A stretch of 13,777 bases of DNA from NCBI GenBank assembly GCA_902781245.1, contig CACZIP010000020.1:1-13777 (forward strand). The letters run 5' to 3'. This document shows, piece by piece, positions 6,105 to 13,517 of the stretch; the first letter of the stretch is position 1, and every line of letters begins with the position of its first letter. The position numbers were made by a program, and so were the translations under genes. The DNA comes from an uncultured Coriobacteriaceae bacterium. Its GTDB lineage: Bacteria; Actinomycetota; Coriobacteriia; Coriobacteriales; Eggerthellaceae. A model generated the notes under the pieces. That model saw only the letters and a list, made by a program, of their open reading frames with translations. It made no database searches and was not told the DNA's origin.

Positions 6105-7038
6105 GGAGAACAAGGCCAACGATCTGCTCGCCGGGCTGAAGGACAAGTCCAAGGAGCCCAACTCCGTGCGCGTCCTCAACTCTTGGATTGACCGGGCAGA
6201 GCAGGAAGTTGGCGCGGAGCGCAGCGGCAGGATCGCCTGGCTCGTGGCCACGACTGTCGCCGCCGCCAAGCTGCAGCAGATCATCGACAGCGAAGGCAAG
6301 CCGCATTTCGTCATGAAGGGCGGCACCATGCTTCAGCACAGGCTGGGCATGGAAGCCCGCTCGAGCCGCGACCTCGACGGGATAGTGACCGAAGACCTCG
6401 ACGACTTCCTGGAGCGACTCGACGCGACCCTCTCCGAGAGCTGGGGCCCCATCACGTTCAGGAGGACGCCCGCCGAGGTCATCCGCGTGCCCTCGAAGGT
6501 CGTGAAGCCTCGCAGGTTCGAGATGGTGCTCGAGCTTAGGGGCAAGGTGTGGAGGCGCATTACGGTCGAGATCTCGCCCGACGAGGGCGGCGCCGGCGCG
6601 TCCCAGGTCGCCTTCGAGGCCCCTCGGCTGTCCGCATTCGGCCTACCGGTTCCCGATGCACTCGTCGGCATAGCCATGAGCTATCAAATCGCCCAGAAGG
6701 TCCATGCGTCCACCGATCCGCACGACCCGCCAAAGCTCGTGAACAACAGGGCTCGCGACGTCGTCGATCTGGTATTGCTGAAACGGTTGTGCGACGAGAC
6801 GGGATCTCCGCCGGCTCGGGATATCTCTCTCGCCATCAAGGATATCTTCGTATCTCGATTGGCAGAAGCCGTTGTACTCGGTCGTCCCGGACGCGAACTG
6901 CCCGCGAAGGTCATCGCCTACCCCCATTGGCAGACTGACTACGAAGATGCCGCAAAATCCGCCGGGCTCAACCTCTCCTTGGGTGAGGCAGTCGCCATTA
7001 TCAACGAATGGCTCGAACAGCTCGGCGTCGCCGACTGA
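6094..7038 (+). CDS. abiEii: AbiEii family nucleotidyltransferase toxin
   Basis: This 314-residue toxin has the DNA-polymerase-beta-like nucleotidyltransferase fold. Family members transfer nucleotides (GTP or CTP use is reported) to RNA targets such as tRNA acceptor ends and stop growth during phage infection. Motif KGGTML is at 75-80, the metal-binding SRDLD at 91-95 (Asp93, Asp95), and a probable third acidic residue Glu159 in VEIS. A basic helix YQIAQKVHA (197-205) and the ARDVVDL motif (220-226) complete the set. The ribosome site GAGGGGG lies inside the AbiEi gene five bases before ATG 6094. The toxin is thus translated coupled to its antitoxin. All key residues are present, so it looks functional. 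Confidence 0.88.
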   Translation: MAVEENKANDLLAGLKDKSKEPNSVRVLNSWIDRAEQEVGAERSGRIAWLVATTVAAAKLQQIIDSEGKPHFVMKGGTMLQHRLGMEARSSRDLDGIVTEDLDDFLERLDATLSESWGPITFRRTPAEVIRVPSKVVKPRRFEMVLELRGKVWRRITVEISPDEGGAGASQVAFEAPRLSAFGLPVPDALVGIAMSYQIAQKVHASTDPHDPPKLVNNRARDVVDLVLLKRLCDETGSPPARDISLAIKDIFVSRLAEAVVLGRPGRELPAKVIAYPHWQTDYEDAAKSAGLNLSLGEAVAIINEWLEQLGVAD

Positions 7039-7263
7039 ATCTACCGCCAGGATGATCGCGATTCTCGGACGCAACTGCAAAAACACTTCACTGGCGACAG
7101 ATAGGAATAATGCATGCATTTCCTATCAGTTTGACACCTTCGACCACGGCGAAAAACTAAGTTGAACCAATTGCGACCTTCGAGGTGCTTGGTATACGAT
7201 CACTGAAAGCCGTCGGAACGCCCCTCTGCGAAATGCAGGACCGTATCCTTCCACTCTGCAAGC
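7039..7263. other. gene-free gap between the AbiE and CBASS ends
   Basis: This 225-bp stretch lies between two convergent operons. It holds the 42-bp repeat at 7100-7141. The AbiEii frame stays open past its stop from 7039 to a TAG at 7102-7104, which may be the remnant of another tail. No good terminator was seen for either operon. Confidence 0.5.
7100..7141 (+). repeat. 42-bp internal repeat, copy A
   Basis: It matches 13383-13424 in the same orientation, with 37 of 42 positions identical. It begins with a perfect 8-bp stem GATAGGAA / TTCCTATC around the loop TAATGCATGCAT, then a GTTTGACACCTTC segment. The two copies bracket the CBASS operon and the ATPase gene. Confidence 0.75.
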
Positions 7264-8136
7264 TCACCGACATTCTCGACTTTGTGGCCTATCGTAAATC
7301 TTTACAGCCTCAACAAATCTCCATGCATCTTTCGACTGCCCATCTTGCTGTTTGTAAACATACAAGGCGTTAAGATTGTCACGCCCACCCGTCTTGAATG
7401 CCTTTTCGACTATCTCATAGGTGTTCTTTGGATTCGTCGTAGCGAAAACATTCACACGAGAGCCTGGAGGTAGTTTCCTCACAACGTTTGTTACGTCATC
7501 AACAAGCTTCGGGCTATATCGCCTAGCAAAAGACGTCGTGTTCGCAATTCTTCTTACGGTAACCGCAGCGTTTTCTCGACAAGCATCAGGCAAGAGCTCG
7601 AATCCTATTGGAAAAGTGTCGCTTATGAGCAAGTTCACCTCTCCCGGCTGATCAGAAGAACTAGGAAAATCAGCAGAATCGGGAAGAGGAGATGCCTCAA
7701 TTAAATCGTCCTTATCAGATTCTTCGGTTATCTCACCACAATCGTATTTATCAAAAGTGTCATTCAAAACCAACTTGAATTGCGTTGCGATAGGAACTCT
7801 GACCAAGCTGCATGTGCCATATCCGAGTATTTTTGAACAGAGCCAGTACCACAGCATCGTATGATCGTGATATCTGTTTCCCCTATTTAGAGTTCGGCTT
7901 CTGTTCAGCCGATGGAATGCCGCGATGGTCATGAAAAGGAGCACCACTCCGATGTATACGTTCCCGCCTCGAACGGCATAGTACACGACCAGCGCAAGAG
8001 GATCCAAAGTCGGGTTATCGGGCACTACAACTGTATATTGAAAATCCAGCAGGAACGGCAACGACAGAGCGCCGATCAAGATTGCAAACTCCGCAAGCTG
8101 GCCACAACTGTCCTGTAACCAATTATAGAATTTCAT
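7264..8136 (-). CDS. CBASS two-helix membrane effector with unassigned C-terminal domain
   Basis: This 290-residue protein is the last gene of the CBASS operon and by position its effector. Two hydrophobic helices (about 14-38 and 59-76) are followed by a basic stretch and a cytoplasmic part. That part includes an acidic Ser/Asp-rich linker at about 135-165 and a compact domain at about 166-280 with alternating strands and helices (motifs NVFATTNPKNTYEIV and ALYVYKQ). Two-helix CBASS effectors use a C-terminal domain to bind the cyclic nucleotide and then disrupt the inner membrane. I cannot place this domain as SAVED, STING or the Cap15 beta-barrel. The start is ATG 8136, which overlaps the Cap3 stop as ATGA with TTTGGGG before it. 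A frame start at 8154 is less likely. Base composition is more AT-rich than its neighbours. Confidence 0.7.
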   Translation of the reverse strand: MKFYNWLQDSCGQLAEFAILIGALSLPFLLDFQYTVVVPDNPTLDPLALVVYYAVRGGNVYIGVVLLFMTIAAFHRLNRSRTLNRGNRYHDHTMLWYWLCSKILGYGTCSLVRVPIATQFKLVLNDTFDKYDCGEITEESDKDDLIEASPLPDSADFPSSSDQPGEVNLLISDTFPIGFELLPDACRENAAVTVRRIANTTSFARRYSPKLVDDVTNVVRKLPPGSRVNVFATTNPKNTYEIVEKAFKTGGRDNLNALYVYKQQDGQSKDAWRFVEAVKIYDRPQSRECR

Positions 8137-8615
8137 AGCCCCAAATCGCCCCATTTCCGCCTAGCCATCAGGCTCACTTGCTTATCCGCCGGTCCAAATG
8201 CCCAAAAACCAATCTCATAGGTTCCCGCAATCGCATGGTACTGCACCGAGCGGGCGAAGTCCTCGCCCCGTATTCGCGACCAGTTTCGCAAGTCCTTGAC
8301 AGAGGGTTCCGGCGACCTTTCAGGATGTGTATGCCATTCTCCGATATATGCGTATATGCATTCGTCTTTGTTCAGCTCATTGTAGAAAACTACGTGTGAG
8401 GCATCGCGCCGGTCGAAAAAATGCCGTCCTCGGCGATCTCTGGGCATGGGACTTGTCATATGCTCGACCACGACAAGGTTTCCCTCGATTAGCTCCCTCC
8501 CAATGAGCACGCCTCCCGATTCCCTGCGGAACGGTCCGTTCTGAACATGGCGTCTTATGGTTAGAAGAATCTCGTCTTTGATGCTGAGACGCTCATCTAT
8601 TCCGACGAATAGCAT
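8133..8615 (-). CDS. cap3: Cap3, JAB/MPN+ deconjugating metalloprotease of type II CBASS
   Basis: This 160-residue zinc isopeptidase removes the cyclase from the proteins to which Cap2 joins it, reversing activation. The JAMM motif is complete: Glu32 in ESGGVLIG, His95-x-His97 followed by Pro98, then Ser105 and Asp108 in SVKD. The start is ATG 8615, whose A is the last base of the Cap2 TGA stop. GGAGGAG lies five bases upstream, inside the end of Cap2, so translation is coupled. A frame start at 8633 would ignore this ribosome site. Its stop overlaps the effector start. Confidence 0.9.
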   Translation of the reverse strand: MLFVGIDERLSIKDEILLTIRRHVQNGPFRRESGGVLIGRELIEGNLVVVEHMTSPMPRDRRGRHFFDRRDASHVVFYNELNKDECIYAYIGEWHTHPERSPEPSVKDLRNWSRIRGEDFARSVQYHAIAGTYEIGFWAFGPADKQVSLMARRKWGDLGL

Positions 8616-10468
8616 CAAATCTCCTCCACGCAACTACGGTTCGAGAAACAGTCAATTCGTCTGGACGCACGAAGTTCGGCCTGCTCGTCGTATGCGGCGC
8701 TCGTGTGGAACCCCGCTTGGGAAAACCAGTGCCCATCTCCCTTTTCGGAGACGACAACGCCTTCGCTCAGTATTCCAGATGATGCGTTCTTGATAAGGCT
8801 TGTGACAAGGAGAGAAGATCTGACCGATACGTCGTTGCCGTATGGAACATACGAACCGCCGCATCCGCGCGTCCTCCGCTCGAAATGCTGCCCCCTCTCG
8901 CAGTACGAGGTCAGTTCGTATAAGCCGTCTTCGTCCCTGCCGAACAGGCTGCAAAAGGTTGCATCATCTTCAGTAGCATAATTTCTTCCTGGGACAAATG
9001 CTGCGTGGCAACCGATGTCAAGGGGCTCGTTCCATGCGTAGAACGTATCGACAGCGATCTGCTCTTCAAGCAGTAAGCGGTCGAGTGCAATGTTCACCGA
9101 ATGGTTGCCTGTTGCGGAAACTATGACGTCAAACCTCCTTAGATCAATGGAGCCTTCCCGTACTGTCCGCTCAATCCTCTCGCGAATCACATCGACGTGC
9201 ATTCCGGGAACAGTCGATGCCAATCTGTTCTTCAGCGCGAAGACCTTGCTTTTCCCGACTGATTCCTTGCCAAGCACGTGCCTGAAGATGTTCTCCTCTG
9301 TAAACTCGTCGGGATCTATCAGCGTAATATGGTCGCATCCCGCTTTGGCCAGCATAACGGCAACATGCCCGCCGATTGATCCGCAACCGACGAGCAGCAC
9401 CTTCTTGCCTTCGAGGGAGTTTGCCTTCATGCCCACATTGATCCTGGAAAAATCACCACTAATTGGTTCTGCAGTCCTTCCCATGAGAGTCCCCTTGTCC
9501 ACCCGTTTGACGGAGAGGGGGATTACCTCGGCATCATGCTCAATGCTCAAACTGCCTCTATTTGCCATAAGCCCTCCAGCTTTTACAAGAACTGCGATGT
9601 TAACCACTGTTCCATCGGGCTCTTCGATATGGAAAACCGCCGTGAAAGGCACTTTGCATTTCTTCATGATGCGGTGGACATCGGTTGCGGGTACAAGGGA
9701 GAGCAGCCCGTTGACGTACTCCAACGAGAGCCGCTCCCTGAAATCGGGCGGGTACAACGGCTCCTCTGCTCGAGTCGAGAAATAAGCCCCGTTGCGAACA
9801 GTACCACCCCAACCCCACTCGTTGTCGATGTCTATCGAGCACGCCGCTTCAACCGTTAAGCTCCCGTCAGCCAGCGCCTGCACGTTTGCCGCCTCGTCCA
9901 GGCGCTTGTTCTTCCGGCGGCCCCTTCGGCTGCCCCTTGACGATTGCCCGTTCTTCGTCACCGTATGAATAGTGCGCGATCCCTCCGACAGGGGGACGTC
10001 CAAGACGCACAGGCCTTTTCCGGGTAGCCGCATCCAGTAGGCTTCGAACTCCTCAATGAAATCGTGTTCGTTTGCCCTGGAGAGGCCATCGCCGATTAGC
10101 TTCACGGCACGTTTTACGCACTCTGCAAGGAGGCCTTGCAACCCGCCGCTTTCGGAATCGATAAGCACCAGATCGAGGTCGAATAGGCAGAGCTTCCCGT
10201 CCTCTTCCACATGCGGGATGAACGGGAACCCGTCCATGTATCCTTGGATATAGAAGTCGAAGAGGCGCGTATCCCAATCCTCGGGAATGCCGATCACAAT
10301 GGGATGGCTCTCTGCACCAACAGCGAGACGGCACCTCGCCAGCGCCATGTATGGGCGACCGCCGTAATTCAGTCCGCTTGAACAATCGACTCGCGCCGTC
10401 TCTATTTCCCGGAGGTCGAGTAGCGCGTTTTCGATTTCGGCCCCAATGGGTTCGGGAGGTGCGGCCAT
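8615..10468 (-). CDS. cap2: Cap2, E2-E1 fusion ligase of type II CBASS
   Basis: This 617-residue enzyme is a bacterial ubiquitin-conjugation-like ligase. It adenylates the C-terminus of the CBASS cyclase, passes it through E1 and E2 cysteines, and attaches it to a target, priming cyclic-nucleotide synthesis. Residues about 10-125 form the E2-like domain with Cys94 in HVEEDGKLCLFD. A basic linker (about 173-190, SSRGSRRGRRKNKR) joins it to an inter-domain region. The E1 adenylation domain begins near 350 with LLVGCGSIGGH (358-368), metal-binding IDPDEF (384-389) and NIFRH (393-397). Candidate E1 cysteines are Cys523 and Cys536 (RGCGGSYVPYG). Length fits the family (about 600). It starts three bases after the cyclase stop; a ribosome site is weak. 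Confidence 0.93.
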   Translation of the reverse strand: MAAPPEPIGAEIENALLDLREIETARVDCSSGLNYGGRPYMALARCRLAVGAESHPIVIGIPEDWDTRLFDFYIQGYMDGFPFIPHVEEDGKLCLFDLDLVLIDSESGGLQGLLAECVKRAVKLIGDGLSRANEHDFIEEFEAYWMRLPGKGLCVLDVPLSEGSRTIHTVTKNGQSSRGSRRGRRKNKRLDEAANVQALADGSLTVEAACSIDIDNEWGWGGTVRNGAYFSTRAEEPLYPPDFRERLSLEYVNGLLSLVPATDVHRIMKKCKVPFTAVFHIEEPDGTVVNIAVLVKAGGLMANRGSLSIEHDAEVIPLSVKRVDKGTLMGRTAEPISGDFSRINVGMKANSLEGKKVLLVGCGSIGGHVAVMLAKAGCDHITLIDPDEFTEENIFRHVLGKESVGKSKVFALKNRLASTVPGMHVDVIRERIERTVREGSIDLRRFDVIVSATGNHSVNIALDRLLLEEQIAVDTFYAWNEPLDIGCHAAFVPGRNYATEDDATFCSLFGRDEDGLYELTSYCERGQHFERRTRGCGGSYVPYGNDVSVRSSLLVTSLIKNASSGILSEGVVVSEKGDGHWFSQAGFHTSAAYDEQAELRASRRIDCFSNRSCVEEI

Positions 10469-10471
10469 GAA

Positions 10472-11485
10472 TTAACCCGAGCTGCTTGTCGCGGGTATGA
10501 AGGGAACTTGCTTCTTCGACGTTTCCGATACGCTGGGTATCGAGAAATCGTTGCCGAAGATTTTGGATAGCTTGCGGCACTGCTCGGCCAAGTCGGGTTC
10601 TTTGGCAACGGCGTCGAGGTCTCGGACGAGTTTGTCGACCTTCTTCTTGAACCCCGTCTTTTGATGCTCGCTCATTTTCTCGAAGACGTCATTGCCAGGC
10701 TCAAAGCGAAGGCTGTTGGGCAGCCCGAGCTGAATGTCGTAAACAGGATCTCCGTTCTCGTCGTTATCTGCTGTGAAGAACATATCCTGTATCGCCTTAG
10801 AAACATCGATAACCGCTTGCAGATCATTATCCTTATGAAACGTGAAATGATCGGCAGCGATCAGCGTAATGCCGATGCTAGGCGGTTCGCCGTGCCCATC
10901 GGAAGCAAATTTACGCATTTTCCATTGCTTCAGATAGCGAATCACCCGTCGGAATTGCTCTCGCTTTTCGCCCTCCTCAATTGCGTCATTGATATAGTCG
11001 ACGAGTTTAACGGGGTCGGCCGCTTCCCAATAGGAATCTTCGCCTGTTTTGCCCTTCGCTATGTACATTTGACCGTCGGCGTCAAGATGGTCGTCGTAAG
11101 CGTAGGAAACCAGGTCCACGTGATAGGCGGCCTCGCCGTCCTTCTTGTAGGTAACAGTGACGCAGGGGTTCTTGATCGTCGCCCCATATTCAGTGTGGTG
11201 CTTGAGGATATCGTAGATGGTCTGCTTGTACTCGAAAGGATCAGCTTCCTCCTTGTCAACTTGGAAGCGTAACGCTACGTCGATGTCGAACTCGCGATCA
11301 TCGGTGGGCTTTACTCCGAGATGCATGGCATAACTGCCCTGAGAGAACTCCTTGAAAACGGGAAGATCATCGCTGTCCCTCAGCTTACCGAGGAGAACAT
11401 CCCGTTTCGTCCTCAAATCCTCAAGATCGCTATCGGAGAGCCTGATCTTTTCGTCGAACTTCTCGAATTCCGCTTGGAGCCCCAT
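10472..11485 (-). CDS. CD-NTase (cGAS/DncV-like nucleotidyltransferase) of CBASS
   Basis: This 337-residue enzyme makes a cyclic di- or trinucleotide alarm signal after phage infection. The nucleotidyltransferase core shows QGSYAMH with Gly50-Ser51. The metal-binding pair Asp67 and Asp69 is in FDIDV, and the third Asp124 in YHVDLV. A helical second lobe follows. The last ~25 residues are Ser/Pro-rich and flexible, ending FIPATSSSG. A terminal Gly after a flexible tail is what Cap2 uses for conjugation. It is the first gene of a tight four-gene operon. The start ATG 11485 has AGGAGG four bases upstream. I cannot assign the clade or the nucleotide product from sequence alone. Confidence 0.93.
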   Translation of the reverse strand: MGLQAEFEKFDEKIRLSDSDLEDLRTKRDVLLGKLRDSDDLPVFKEFSQGSYAMHLGVKPTDDREFDIDVALRFQVDKEEADPFEYKQTIYDILKHHTEYGATIKNPCVTVTYKKDGEAAYHVDLVSYAYDDHLDADGQMYIAKGKTGEDSYWEAADPVKLVDYINDAIEEGEKREQFRRVIRYLKQWKMRKFASDGHGEPPSIGITLIAADHFTFHKDNDLQAVIDVSKAIQDMFFTADNDENGDPVYDIQLGLPNSLRFEPGNDVFEKMSEHQKTGFKKKVDKLVRDLDAVAKEPDLAEQCRKLSKIFGNDFSIPSVSETSKKQVPFIPATSSSG

Positions 11486-11532
11486 AGTGCCTCCTGTTCA
11501 GCCGTTCCAGCACGCGTATTGATCCCCGCTGG

Positions 11533-11597
11533 CGCAGCAGCTACCTAATTACTGCTGCGTATAATAACATAGAATAGACTGATAAACGAAAATTTCG
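11533..11597. promoter_or_regulatory. shared divergent control region for CBASS and the ATPase gene
   Basis: A perfect inverted repeat CGCAGCAG / CTGCTGCG (11533-11540 and 11552-11559) is followed by TATAAT at 11560-11565. That hexamer could be the -10 of the rightward ATPase promoter. Its complement overlaps TATTAT, a possible leftward -10 for the CBASS operon. A second odd palindrome CGAAAATTTCG lies at 11587-11597. Good -35 boxes are not obvious, suggesting activator or repressor control. No CapW- or CapH-like regulator gene is present in the window. Confidence 0.5.
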
Positions 11598-11674
11598 ATA
11601 CAAGGATGACATTATCTGCGCGCAGGTGTGTTATTCTGGAGCTACAGTTCGCTCGATGCTGTGGAGGACAAGCA

Positions 11675-13009
11675 GTGCTTTACTCGTTCGAGATATCCAA
11701 TTGGCGCTCATTTAAAGGTGAGGCGCGTATCAAATTTCACGCCTCTCGCGAGCAACGCTTCAGTGAGCAGCTTGCAAAACTGCCGCCAAGATATGGCAAA
11801 ACGCGCATTCTGCCAACAGCCGCGGTCTTTGGCCTTAACGCAGCGGGGAAGACGGCCTTTTTCGATGCACTGGCATTTTTGCAGAGGCTTGTCGTGAACG
11901 GCACGGAGATTGACCGGGCAATTCCTCGTGAGCCGTATCGCTTGGATCCCGTCTGCCAAACTTTGCCCACAACTATCAGCGTTCAGATGGTGATTGATGA
12001 TTTGCTCTATGCCTACCGGGTGCAGGTGGATAGCTCGCGTGTGCTGAAAGAGTCGCTTTCCGTGCAGCGATCCCACTCCTCCGAGAAGGTATTTGACCGC
12101 GATGGGCAGTCGGTTTCTTTTGGCAAGAACTACAAGTCTGACAGGAACGCTTTTATTGCCGATGGAACAAGGGCAAATCAGTTGTTCTTGCATAATGCCA
12201 TCGCCCAGAATGCCAACGAGTTTCGGCCTGCGTACGATTGGTTCGCAAAGAGCCTTACAGTTATCGGGGCAGACTCAACTTTCACCTCGCAATCCCGAAT
12301 GCTGGTCAGGAGAGATTACCAGGAATATATCAACGAAAGGCTAGCGCGGTACAATGTGGGCATCGCATCGATATCGCTCAAGGAATGTACATTAAGCGAC
12401 ATCCCCGAGGTGCCGCCGGAAGATATCCATGATTTCATAAACGAAGTTGGCGACAACAGCGCGGCGAGTCTGCAGCTGACTGTCTACACCAATAGGCGCG
12501 GGACGGAAATCTATTTCGTGGACGTAGACCACGGTGAAGTGCGCTACAGCAAGATGCAGTTGATGCATCGTAGCGTTACTGGCGAGCTGATTCCGTTCGA
12601 ACTTGATGATGAGTCGAAGGGAACGCAGCGCCTCATAGAGTTGTTGCCGCTTTTTTTCGATCTGGAGAGTCGCGAACACCATTCCATTCCGGAACGAGTG
12701 TACATAGTGGACGAGATTAGCATCGGTTTTCACACCTCGATGACCAGTGACCTCATCAACGGGGTCTTAACGAAATGCACGGCAGCCACTCGCAACCAGC
12801 TCATATTCACCACTCACGATCTTTTGCTGATGGACGAAAGGCTCCTGAGGCATGACGAGATGTGGATTTGCGATAAGACGGCGGACGGCGTTTCGTCGCT
12901 CAAATGCGTTGGTTCACAACCTGGCGTACGTACCGATTCACGAGCGCTAAGGGATTACAGGCGGGGGCTATTCGGGGGCACTCTCACGTTGATGTCGGAT
13001 TCAATCTGA
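11675..13009 (+). CDS. AbiLi/RloA-like AAA (ABC-type) ATPase
   Basis: This 444-residue ATPase belongs to the OLD/RecF-like group found in abortive-infection systems. Features in order are the N-terminal strand and ISNWRSFKG (7-15), Walker A GLNAAGKT (53-60), and a long middle lid. Then come a signature-like DESKGTQRL (312-320), Walker B VYIVDEI (342-348) and the switch His381 in TTHD. The likely start is GTG 11675: GGAGG lies seven bases upstream and the family-typical N-terminus begins here. An ATG at 11606 would add 23 unrelated residues. Relatives act with an RloB/AbiLii or Toprim-type partner, but none follows. It is transcribed away from the CBASS operon across a shared control region. 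It could be a separate defence or a CBASS accessory. Confidence 0.8.
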   Translation: MLYSFEISNWRSFKGEARIKFHASREQRFSEQLAKLPPRYGKTRILPTAAVFGLNAAGKTAFFDALAFLQRLVVNGTEIDRAIPREPYRLDPVCQTLPTTISVQMVIDDLLYAYRVQVDSSRVLKESLSVQRSHSSEKVFDRDGQSVSFGKNYKSDRNAFIADGTRANQLFLHNAIAQNANEFRPAYDWFAKSLTVIGADSTFTSQSRMLVRRDYQEYINERLARYNVGIASISLKECTLSDIPEVPPEDIHDFINEVGDNSAASLQLTVYTNRRGTEIYFVDVDHGEVRYSKMQLMHRSVTGELIPFELDDESKGTQRLIELLPLFFDLESREHHSIPERVYIVDEISIGFHTSMTSDLINGVLTKCTAATRNQLIFTTHDLLLMDERLLRHDEMWICDKTADGVSSLKCVGSQPGVRTDSRALRDYRRGLFGGTLTLMSDSI

Positions 13010-13300
13010 GCTGCTTATTGCTATAGATTTCGAATCATAGCCGAAGCGACCCTCTGGCTCTATCAGGGTTGAGTGTTTCTGCTGTTTGTGGTGCAACGAC
13101 TATGACGGTGGGCTGGGGTGTTGACTGCAAGTAGAGAGCGCACTTGTATGCGATTGCTCCATGGCCTTCGAACCGAAGGCAGCCCGTGATGGAAAGTGGG
13201 GCAGTACCGTTATAGATTGCGAAGAAGAGCCGCGTTAACGGTCCTTCTCTTTATCCGGGCGATTGCCGTCCTGTGTCTTGGGCACGAATCGAGGTTATAG
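13010..13300. other. non-coding stretch after the ATPase gene
   Basis: No convincing gene is seen on either strand; the longest minus-strand frame (13210-13434) has unprotein-like composition. A weak stem ACCCT / AGGGT near 13050-13070 could end the ATPase transcript. An interrupted hairpin around GTTAAC lies near 13223-13247. The stretch may be decayed cargo, perhaps where a partner of the ATPase once lay. Confidence 0.4.
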
Positions 13301-13384
13301 GTTGAAGCACCAGCATTCAAGGATATCGTCGCGTACATGGATGAGCTGGAGGGCTTATTAACGCCTAGCGATGAAGGAAATTGA
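13301..13384 (+). pseudogene. remnant C-terminal tail of an unknown cargo gene
   Basis: The frame opens just after a TAG at 13298-13300 and ends TGA at 13382-13384. It reads like a genuine protein end, with a mixed acidic helix (about KDIVAYMDELEGLL) and a polar tail. No start codon with a ribosome site precedes it. The family is not recognised. The stop codon runs straight into the 42-bp repeat copy B. Confidence 0.35.
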
Positions 13385-13424
13385 TGGGAATAATGCATAC
13401 ACTTCCTATCAATTTGACGCCTTC
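13383..13424 (+). repeat. 42-bp repeat, copy B (element right end)
   Basis: Same orientation as 7100-7141, 37 of 42 identical. The stem is GATGGGAA / TTCCTATC with one G-T pair. It lies just before a bulged hairpin (13427-13448) and the right-end heptamer array, so it belongs to the element's right terminus. Confidence 0.75.
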
Positions 13425-13447
13425 CCCATGGCAAGAACCTTGCCCAT

Positions 13448-13485
13448 GTTGGTCATTTGTCGGTCACATGTCGGTTTTGACCAAC
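13448..13485. repeat. right-end heptamer array, probable integrase arm sites
   Basis: GTTGGTC at 13448, GTCGGTC at 13459 and GTCGGTT at 13470 are spaced exactly 11 bp. An inverted copy GACCAAC lies at 13479-13485. This mirrors the left array with its closing inverted copy. Confidence 0.6.
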
Positions 13486-13487
13486 AA

Positions 13488-13513
13488 GAAAGGCCAACCA
13501 CAACGGGTTGACC
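13488..13513 (-). terminator. element-supplied terminator next to the right attachment site
   Basis: GGCCAACC (13492-13499) pairs with GGTTGACC (13506-13513) at seven of eight positions. On the minus strand it is followed by CTTTCTTGTT. It sits just beyond the tRNA 3' half of the right repeat. It would replace the host tRNA terminator that the insertion displaced. Confidence 0.55.
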
Positions 13514-13517
13514 TGGG

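Noticed and set aside
9090..9785. 231-codon plus-strand frame inside Cap2
   Set aside because: It is antisense to the E1 domain of Cap2, Ser/Thr/Pro-rich, without a ribosome site or recognisable motif.
13210..13434. 74-codon minus-strand frame near the right end
   Set aside because: Unprotein-like composition, no ribosome site, and it overlaps the repeat copy B and hairpin sequences.
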